In this document: positions 55,188-64,000 of the stretch, in pieces
How the letters are laid out: the number at the start of each line of letters is the position of its first letter
Position numbering within the stretch: the stretch's first letter is position 1
NCBI GenBank assembly: GCA_030770545.1
Contig: CM061092.1
Coordinates: 20,523,501-20,587,500, forward strand
Direction of reading: 5' to 3'
DNA: 64,000 nt
Origin: Macropodus opercularis
Taxonomy: Eukaryota; Chordata; Actinopteri; Anabantiformes; Osphronemidae
The notes under the pieces: generated by a model
The model's input: only the letters and a program-made list of their open reading frames with translations
Databases searched by the model: none
What the model was told of the DNA's origin: nothing
Position numbers and translations under genes: made by a program

Positions 55188-55562
55188 AGCTGAGCTCAGT
55201 GTTTATTCAGTTATATTTCTTATTTCTTGTGTTTAGTTTATCTTAATGCTTCGGTCAAATTTAATGATGAATAATATGTGGTTCTGTCAACCTGAAGTGC
55301 TTGTATATACTGTTAAACTGTCTTTCAATGCTGGATACAGGTAATAAGTTGGAGTCATTGTCTTTCTAGTGTTTGGTTCGTCTGCTTTAGTCAGTGAGTG
55401 GGTACATTAACTGCCGACTGAAACCATCAGTGTCTAACAGTGAACTAAATGCAGACCTCGCCTGCATGTTTAGCTGCACCTTTTTCTGTTTGCTAACACA
55501 CTGTCACACACTGTTGTTAAACCAGTGATATTGGGCCTTGCTAACCTCCTTTTCACATGCAG

Positions 55563-55661
55563 ACAGGAGCGAGTCACGGAAAAGGCAGCAAGCTCTACAG
55601 ACTGGACCTTCGAGGCTGCGCAGGGAAGGAAAACCGCTCATGGACGCTGTGGATCGAGGAG
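55563..55661 (+). other. candidate plus-strand exon, copy 2
   Basis: Counterpart of 10022-10120, with no difference noticed. Confidence 0.3.
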
Positions 55662-55840
55662 GTAGTTAAGTAGTTTTTCTCTGTTTAAACACGTGTTTCT
55701 GGGTTGTTTGTGTCATTGATGCAGTGGTCAGAGTGTGCTGGCATGCTGGGCCACTCTGTCAGTGATACTGAGGGGCCTGTGTCTTTAGTGTCATGTAGAA
55801 TGAGTCTTGCTGGGCTGTTGGGCCACCCACTCAATAGTTT

Positions 55841-56099
55841 TTAGTTAGTATTGTAGTAGAAGTGTCGTAGTAGTATCATAGTAGTAGCAGAAGGGTCATA
55901 CTAGTAGTAGCAGTAGTAGTGGGAATAGTACTAGTAGAAGTGGTAGTAATGGTATTAGTGTTGTACCTGTAGGACAGTAGTAGTTGTGTTATGGTAGTAT
56001 ATTAGTAGAAGTAGTACTAGTCATGGTAGTGTCCTACTATTTTAGTATTAGCTGTAGTCTAGTATTAGTAGCAGTGTCCTAATAGCAGAAGAATATTAG
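55841..56099. repeat. degenerate TAG-rich repeat, left edge, copy 2
   Basis: Counterpart of 10300-10560, with several substitutions (for example gggccatac/gggtcatac). It is more diverged between copies than the flanking unique DNA. Confidence 0.75.
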
Positions 56100-57703
56100 T
56101 AGTAGTCTTACTAGTTTTAGCTGTAGTCTAGTATTAGTAGTAGTGTCCTACTAGTGGTAGCTGTAGTGTAGTATTAGTAGTAGTGTCTTACTAGTGGTAG
56201 CTGTAGTATAGTATTAGTAGTAGTGTCCTACTAGTGGTAGCTGTAGTGTAGTATTAGTAGTAGTGTCTTACTAGTGGTAGCTGTAGTATAGTATTAGTAG
56301 TACTGTCTTACTAGTGGTAGCTGTAGTGTAGTATTAGTAGTAGTTTCTTACTAGTGGTAGCTGTAGTCTAGTATTAGTAGTAGTGTCCTACTAGTGGTAG
56401 CTGTAGTCTAGTATTAGTAGTAGTGTCCTACTAGTGGTAGCTGTAGTATAGTATTAGTAGTAGTGTCCTACTAGTGGTAGCTGTAGTGTAGTATTAGTAG
56501 TAGTGTCTTACTAGTGGTAGCTGTAGTGTAGTATTAGTAGTAGTGTCTTACTAGTGGTAGCTGTAGTATAGTATTAGTAGTAGTGTCCTACTAGTGGTAG
56601 CTGTAGTCTAGTATTAGTAGTAGTGTCCTACTAGTGGTAGCTGTAGTATAGTATTAGTAGTAGTGTCCTACTAGTGGTAGCTGTAGTGTAGTATTAGTAG
56701 TAGTGTCTTACTAGTGGTAGCTGTAGTGTAGTATTAGTAGTAGTGTCTTACTAGTGGTAGCTGTAGTGTAGTATTAGTAGTAGTGTCCTACTAGTGGTAG
56801 CCGTAGTCTAGTATTAGTAGTAGTGTCCTACTAGTGGTAGCCGTAGTGTAGTAGTAGTAGTAGTGTCTTACTAGTGGTAGCTGTAGTGTAGTATTAGTAG
56901 TAGTGTCCTACTAGTGGTAGTTGTAGTGTAGTATTAGTAGTAGTGTCCTACTAGTGGTAGCTGTAGTATAGTATTAGTAGTAGTGTCTTACTAGTGGTAG
57001 CTGTAGTATAGTATTAGTAGTAGTGTCTTACTAGTGGTAGCTGTAGTGTAGTATTAGTAGTAGTGTCCTACTAGTGGTAGCTGTAGTGTAGTATTAGTAG
57101 TAGTGTCTTACTAGTGGTAGCTGTAGTGTAGTATTAGTAGTAGTGTCTTACTAGTGGTAGCTGTAGTATAGTATTAGTAGTAGTGTCTTACTAGTGGTAG
57201 CTGTAGTGTAGTATTAGTAGTAGTGTCTTACTAGTGGTAGCTGTAGTGTAGTATTAGTAGTAGTGTCTTACTAGTGGTAGCTGTAGTATAGTATTAGTAG
57301 TAGTGTCTTACTAGTGGTAGCTGTAGTTTAGTATTAGTAGTAGTGTCTTACTAGTGGTAGCTGTAGTGTAGTATTAGTAGTAGTGTCCTACTAGTGGTAG
57401 CTGTAGTATAGTATTAGTAGTAGTGTCTTACTAGTGGTAGCTGTAGTGTAGTATTAGTAGTAGTGTCCTACTAGTGGTAGCTGTAGTGTAGTATTAGTAG
57501 TAGTGTCCTACTAGTGGTAGCTGTAGTGTAGTATTAGTAGTAGTGTCCTACTAGTGGTAGCTGTAGTGTAGTATTAGTAGTAGTGTCCTACTAGTGGTAG
57601 CTGTAGTATAGTATTAGTAGTAGTGTCTTACTAGTGGTAGCTGTAGTATAGTATTAGTAGTAGTGTCTTACTAGTGGTAGCTGTAGTGTAGTATTAGTAG
57701 TCG
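56100..57703. repeat. 40-bp TAG-rich minisatellite, about 40 units (copy 2)
   Basis: Same unit as at 10561-13858 but about half the length. It ends with the same tcgtgttgcaacagctg junction. Confidence 0.95.
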
Positions 57704-60033
57704 TGTTGCAACAGCTGTACTAGTCTAGCAGTAGCAGTGTTGTCGTAGTAGTATAAGTGTAGTACTCAAAGTAGTTGTTTAGTATGCATGTAGTAGTATT
57801 CAGTGTAGTAGTGTAATGGTTGCGTGGTAGTAGTAGTCTTCGATTAGTGGTAGTATTGTATTAGTGTATTAGTAGGAGTAGTGTTGTTTTTTGTAGTAGT
57901 GTTATCGTAAGAGTGGTGTCGTCATAGTAGCAGTCTAGCAGTAGTATTGTACTATCTAGTATAGTGAAGTAAAGTATAGTATGTTATAGTGTGTGGGGTA
58001 GTGTAGTGGAGTTTGATTTAGTGTAGAGTCATATAGTCTAGTTTGGTTTAGTATAATATTGTACTAGTATTATAATATAATCTGTACTGTATTGTATACT
58101 GTAGTGTAGTTTAGCATAGATGTAAGATAGTCTAGTAGAGTGTAGTCTAGTATAGTTTGGAATAGTCTAATGTGTAGTGTACTGTAATATAGTGTAATAT
58201 ACTCAAGTTGTATTGTAATATAATATATAATTTCGTTTACAATAGTCCAGTGTGGTGTAGTATATCTTAATATAGTATAACATTGTGTACTATAGTTTAG
58301 TGTAGTGTAACATAGTCTAGTATAGTTTAGAATAGTCTAGCGTACTCTGTTATAGTTTAGCATTGTGTAATATAGGCTTGTATAGCTTAGAATAGTCTAG
58401 TGTCTGGTAGTGTAGTGTACTTTAGTATATGTAGTAGATATATATAGGTGTAATATAGTCTAATGTGGTTTAATGTAGTGTAGTAGAGAGCAATATTGTC
58501 TAGTGTAGCTAGAATAGTCTAGTGTAATTTGGTGTTGTTTATTATACTGTAGTATAGTGTAGTATACTGTAGTTTAATGTATTATAATCTAATGTACTAA
58601 AGTCTGTTATAGTGTAGTTTAATATAGGGTATTATACTGTAGTATAGTGTAGTATACTGTAGTTTAATGTATTATAATCTAATGTACTAAAGTCTGTTAT
58701 AGTGTAGTTTAATATAGGGTATTATACTGTAGTATAGTGTAGTTTAGTATAGTACAGTTTTACTATAATCGAGTGTACTAAAGTCTGTTATGGTGTAGTT
58801 TTGATGTAGAGTAATATTGTCTAGTGTAGTGTAATATGGTCTGTTATAGTCTAGTTTTGTTTAGAGTAATGTAATATAGTATAGTGTAGTTTTAGTACAA
58901 TGTAGTTTAACTTGATATACTCTCATATAGTGTAGTTTAGCAAGGTGTAATATATTTTAGTGTAGTAGAGTGTAATATAGGCTAGTAGAGTGTGCTTTAT
59001 AGTAATATTGTTTATTGTGGTGTAATATAGTTTAGTATAGAGAAGTATAATGTTTAGTACAGTGTAGTATAGTCTAATATAGTATAGTGTAGTAGAGTGT
59101 AACATGGTCAAGTAGAGTGTAGTCTAGTGTAGTTTAGAATAGTCTAATGTAGTGTACTGTAATACATTATAATATAGCCTGTTGTAGTGTAGTTTAGTTT
59201 AGAATAGTCCTCATTACTATAATTTAGCATTGAGTAATATACTCTAGATAGGAATTTTATTTATCCCGCAGTGGGGAAATTCTGGTGACCCAGCAGCAGC
59301 GGACAGACAGTCAGAAAAAAAGTTAATAATTACAAAAAAATAGTAAATTGTTTGACAATTCTAGTGTAGTTTAATGTAGTGTAATACAGTATAGTTTAGT
59401 TTATAATACTTTACTATAATAAATATAGTTTAATTTATTGTAGTCTAGTACAGTTTAGTGTGATATAGTCTAATATAGTGTAGTAAAGTCAAATATTTTC
59501 TAGTCTAGTTTAGAGTAGTGTAATATATTATCGTGTAGTTTAGTATAACGCAGTCTAACTTAATATACTCTAGTATAGTGTAGTTTAGAATAGTGTCATA
59601 TATTCTAGTGTAGTTTAGTTTAGTATAATGTAGTTTATTTTATATAATATAGTGAAGTAAAGTATAGTATATTATAGCCTGTTAAAGTGTAGGTTAGTGG
59701 AGTGTACTATAGTGTAATCTACTTTAGTTTCCAATAGTCCAGTGTAGTGCAGTATAGAGCAATAGTTTATTGAAGTGTAGTGTAACATAGTCTACTATAG
59801 TGTAGTAGAATTAGAATAATCTAATATAGTGTAGTGTACTGTAGTATAGTCTAGTTGTAGTGTAGTTTAATATAGTTTAGTTTACAGTAATCCAGTGTGG
59901 TGTAGTATATCTTAATATAGTTTAACATTATGTACTATAGTCTAATAGTCTATAATTTAATATAGTCTAATATAGTGTAGTGTACTTTACAATAGTCCAG
60001 TGTGGTGTAGTATATCTTAATGTAGTTTAGTTT
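57704..60033. repeat. degenerate TA/TAG-rich tract, copy 2
   Basis: Counterpart of 13859-16294. It is shorter by 105 bp (one 90-bp unit and a 15-bp deletion near 58,412). It includes the 90-bp repeat at 58540-58740 (two units and a part) and the retroposon tail at 59250-59364. Confidence 0.85.
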
Positions 60034-63000
60034 TAGGATTGGTGGTTCAATTGAGTCCGTTCCTTAGGAGACAGGTCAGTTGTCAGCCATTCATTGAAAC
60101 ACTTGTTCAAATGATTGTTACTGTGTTGTTTGTGTTCCGGAAGGGACAAAGCATTCGCCCACCTATCGGAGGATAGGTGTTTTTAATAACGCTTTGTTGT
60201 TTTTGAGTTTGTCAAGGTACAGAGCAGTCGTCGGTGGTTCCATTGACGCCTACTACTTGACCTGAGCTACAGAGGGAGCAGAGCAGTTGTTCTCCAGTCA
60301 TTGAGTTGGTGGGTGAAATGTCTCTGGCTCTTTTCCTTGTGTTCCTCAGGTTATAGAGCAGTGGTCCACCAGTCGTAGGATTGGTGGTTCAGATACCTCT
60401 GACTTCTTGACCTGACTTCCTCGGCAGACAGAACAGTTGTCCAGCAATCGTAGGTTTGGTGGGTCAACTGACTCGGTTCCGTAGGAGACAGGTCAGTCAT
60501 AAAGCAATCATTGGATCGGTGTTTCAATGGAATTTGACTGTGCTATTTGTGTTCCACAAGTGACACGGCATTTGTCCACCAATCGTAGGTTTCGTGATTT
60601 CATTGACTATGTCTCTGTGAGTTGAGTTCCTCAGGAGACAAAACAGTGTTTCACCAATCGTAGGTTTCGTGATTTCATTGACTATGTCTCTGTGAGTTGA
60701 GTTCCTCAGGAGACAAAACAGTGTTTCACCAATCATAGGTTTGGTGTTTCAGATGCCTCTGACCTCTAGACCTGACTTCCTCAGGAGACAGAACAGTTGT
60801 CTACCAATCGTAGGATTGGTGGTTCAATTGAGTCCGTTCCTTAGGAGACAGGTCAGTTGTCAGCCATTCATTGAAACACTTGTTCAAATGATTGTTACTG
60901 TGTTGTTTGTGTTCCGGAAGGGACAAAGCATTCGCTCACCTATCGGAGGATAGGTGTTTTAAAAAGGCTTTGTTGTTTTTGAGTTTGTCAAGGTACAGAG
61001 CAATCGTCGGTGGTTCCATTGACGCCTACTACTTGACCTGAGTTACAGAGGGAGCAGAGCAGTTGTTCTCCAGTCATTGAGTTGGTGGGTGAAATGTCTC
61101 TGGCTCTTTTCCTTGTGTTCCTCAGGTTATAGAGCAGTGGTCCACCAGTCGTAGGATTGGTGGTTCAGATACCTCTGACTTCTTGACCTGACTTCCTCGG
61201 CAGACAGAACAGTTGTCCAGCAATCGTAGGTTTGGTGGGTCAACTGACTCGGTTCCGTAGGAGACAGGTCAGTCATAAAGCAATCATTGGATCGGTGTTT
61301 CAATTGAATTTGACTGTGCTATTTGTGTTCCACAAGTAACACGGCATTTGTCCACCAATCGTAGGTTTCGTGATTTCATTGACTATGTCTCTGTGAGTTG
61401 AGTTCCTCAGGAGACAAAACAATGTTTCACCAATCATAGGTTTGGTGTTTCAGATGCCTCTGACCTCTAGACCTGACTTCCTCAGGAGACAGAACAGTTG
61501 TCTACCAATCGTAGGATTGGTGGTTCAATTGAGTCCGTTCCTTAGGAGACAGGTCAGTTGTCAGCCATTCATTGAAACACTTGTTCAAATGATTGTTACT
61601 GTGTTGTTTGTGTTCCGGAAGGGACAAAGCATTCGCCCACCTATCGGAGGATAGGTGTTTTTAATAACGCTTTGTTGTTTTTGAGTTTGTCAAGGTACAG
61701 AGCAGTCGTCGGTGGTTCCATTGACGCCTACTACTTGACCTGAGTTACAGAGGGACCAGAGCAGTTGTTCTCCAGTCATTGAGTTGGTGGGTGAAATGTC
61801 TCTGGCTCTATTCCTTGTGTTTTTCAGGTTATAGAGCAGTGGTCCACCAGTCGTAGGATTGGTGGTTCAGATACCTCTGGCTTCTTGACCTGACTTCCTC
61901 GGCAGACAGAACAGTTGTCCAGCAATCGTAGGTTTGGTGGGTCAACTGACTCGGTTCCGTAGGAGACAGGTCAGTCATAAAGCAATCATTGGATCGGTGT
62001 TTCAATGGAATTTGACTGTGCTATTTGTGTTCCACAAGTGACACGGCATTTGTCCACCAATCGTAGGTTTCGTGATTTCATTGACTATGTCTCTGTGAGT
62101 TGAGTTCCTCAGGAGACAAAACAGTGTTTCACCAATCGTAGGTTTCGTGATTTCATTGACTATGTCTCTGTGAGTTGAGTTCCTCAGGACACAAAACAGT
62201 GTTTCACCAATCGTAGGTTTCGTGATTTCATTGACTATGTCTCTGTGAGTTGAGTTCCTCAGGAGACAAAACAATGTTTCACCAATCATAGGTTTGGTGT
62301 TTCAGATGCCTCTGACCTCTAGACCTGACTTCCTCAGGAGACAGAACAGTTGTCTAACAATCGTAGGATTGGTGGTTCAATTGAGTCTGTTCCTTAGGAG
62401 ACAGGTCAGTTGTCAGCCATTCATTGAAACACTTGTTCAAATGATTGTTACTGTGTTGTTTGTGTTCCGGAAGGGACAAAGCATTCGCCCACCTATCGGA
62501 GGATAGGTGTTTTTAATAACGCTTTGTTGTTTTTGAGTTTGTCGAGGTACAGAGCAGTCGTCGGTGGTTCCATTGACGCCTACTACTTGACCTGAGTTAC
62601 AGAGGGAGCAGAGCAGTTGTTCTCCAGTCATTGAGTTGGTGGGTGAAATGTCTCTGGCTCTTTTCCTTGTGTTCCTCAGGTTATAGAGCAGTGGTCCACC
62701 AGTCGTAGGATTGGTGGTTCAGATACCTCTGACTTCTTGCCTGACTTCCTCGGCAGACAGAACAGTTGTCCAGCAATCGTAGGTTTGGTGGGTCAACTGA
62801 CTCGGTTCCGTAGGAGACAGGTCAGTCACAAAGCAATCATTGGATCGGTGTTTCAATGGAATTTGACTGTGCTATTTGTGTTCCACAAGTGACACGGCAT
62901 TTGTCCACCAATCGTAGGTTTCGTGATTTCATTGACTATGTCTCTGTGAGTTGAGTTCCTCAGGAGACAAAACAATGTTTCACCAATCATAGGTTTGGTG

Positions 63001-64000
63001 TTTCAGATGCCTCTGACCTCTAGACCTGACTTCCTCAGGAGACAGAACAGTTGTCTACCAATTGTAGGATTGGTGGTTCAATTGAGTCCGTTCCTTAGGA
63101 GACAGGTCAGTTGTCAGCCATTCATTGAAACACTTGTTCAAATGATTGTTACTGTGTTGTTTGTGTTCCGGAAGGGACAAAGCATTCGCCCACCTATCGG
63201 AGGATAGGTGTTTTTAATAACGCTTTGTTGTTTTTGAGTTTGTCAAGGTACAGAGCAGTCGTCGGTGGTTCCATTGACGCCTACTACTTGACCTGAGTTA
63301 CAGAGGGAGCAGAGCAGTTGTTCTCCAGTCATTGAGTTGGTGGGTGAAATGTCTCTGGCTCTATTCCTTGTATTCCTCAGGTTATAGAGCAGTGGTCCAC
63401 CAGTCGTAGGATTGGTGGTTCAGATACCTCTGACTTCTTGACCTGACTTCCTCGGCAGACAGAACAGTTGTCCAGCAATCGTAGGTTTGGTGGGTCAACT
63501 GACTCGGTTCCATAGGAGACAGGTCAGTCATAAAGCAATCATTGGATCGGTGTTTCAATGGAATTTGACTGTGCTATTTGTGTTCCACAAGTGACACGGC
63601 ATTTGTCCACCAATCGTAGGTTTCGTGATTTCATTGACTATGTCTCTGTGAGTTGAGTTCCTCAGGAGACAAAACAGTGTTTCACCAATCGTAGGTTTCG
63701 TGATTTCATTGACTATGTCTCTGTGAGTTGAGTTCCTCAGGAGACAAAACAATGCTTCACCAATCATAGGTTTGGTGTTTCAGATGCCTCTGACCTCTAG
63801 ACCTGACTTCCTCAGGAGACAGAACAGTTGTCTACCAATCGTAGGATTGGTGGTTCAATTGAGTCTGTTCCTTAGGAGACAGGTCAGTTGTCAGCCATTC
63901 ATTGAAACACTTGTTCAAATGATTGTTACTGTGTTGTTTGTGTTCCGGAAGGGACAAAGCATTCTCTCACCTATCGGAGGATAGGTGTTTTAAAAAGGCT
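60034..64000. repeat. complex satellite, 702 + 75n bp units (copy 2, runs off window)
   Basis: Same family as 16295-30303, starting at the identical junction with the TAG tract. Landmark spacings in this part are 701, 852, 701 and 777 bp. The order of unit lengths differs from copy 1, so the arrays have rearranged by unequal exchange or were assembled differently. Confidence 0.95.

Noticed and set aside
1..64000. tRNA, rRNA or other structural RNA genes
   Set aside because: No cloverleaf with A and B boxes or rRNA core sequence was recognised; the only tRNA-related sequence is the ERV primer site.

Overview
The window is eukaryotic and looks like a teleost (probably percomorph) fish genome. 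The signs are a sushi-type Ty3/gypsy chromovirus, a fish-type class I endogenous retrovirus (ERV) with a tRNA-Phe primer site, a hAT transposase remnant, GT-AG introns with small exons of an axonemal dynein heavy-chain gene, and very large tandem repeats. No bacterial genes, CRISPR array, rRNA or tRNA gene were seen.

Layout. Positions 1-30.3 kb and 45.5-64 kb are two copies of one unit in direct orientation, starting 45,517 bp apart. In order the unit holds: (a) the 3' part of a gypsy pol (integrase plus chromodomain); (b) a minus-strand host gene fragment of about 4.6 kb whose exons encode the N-terminal tail of an axonemal dynein heavy chain (DNAH5/DNAH8-like); (c) a spacer with a hAT remnant, local tandem duplications and two palindromic CRE sites; (d) a TAG-rich 40-bp minisatellite (about 82 units in copy 1, about 40 in copy 2) inside degenerate TAG/TA sequence; (e) a complex satellite with higher-order units of 702 + 75n bp. 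In copy 1 the satellite is interrupted by a GC-rich 1.75-kb insertion and ends at a gypsy 5' LTR at 32,618.

From 32.6 to 46.7 kb lies one degenerate gypsy element (LTR, gag, protease, RT remnant, RNase H, integrase, chromodomain). A complete but mutated 9.47-kb ERV is nested in it (35,478-44,949), with 560-bp LTRs, a 5-bp target duplication (CTTAC), tRNA-Phe primer site, gag, protease, RT, RNase H, integrase, env and polypurine tract. Both RTs have lost catalytic sequence; the ERV integrase triad and most of its gag and env transmembrane frame survive.

Most notable points: a domain between ERV protease and RT with two H-x-[T/S] motifs, resembling 2H phosphoesterases; a gag stop in the context UGA-CUAG with protease following in the same frame, which predicts stop-codon readthrough; the near-identical 45.5-kb duplication, which may be real or an uncollapsed haplotype; a 53-bp net deletion that removes most of a dynein exon in copy 1 only; and a satellite whose length grows in 75-bp steps and whose monomers carry short hairpins. 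I found no convincing new multi-gene system; the 2H-like domain is the best candidate for a little-described function.
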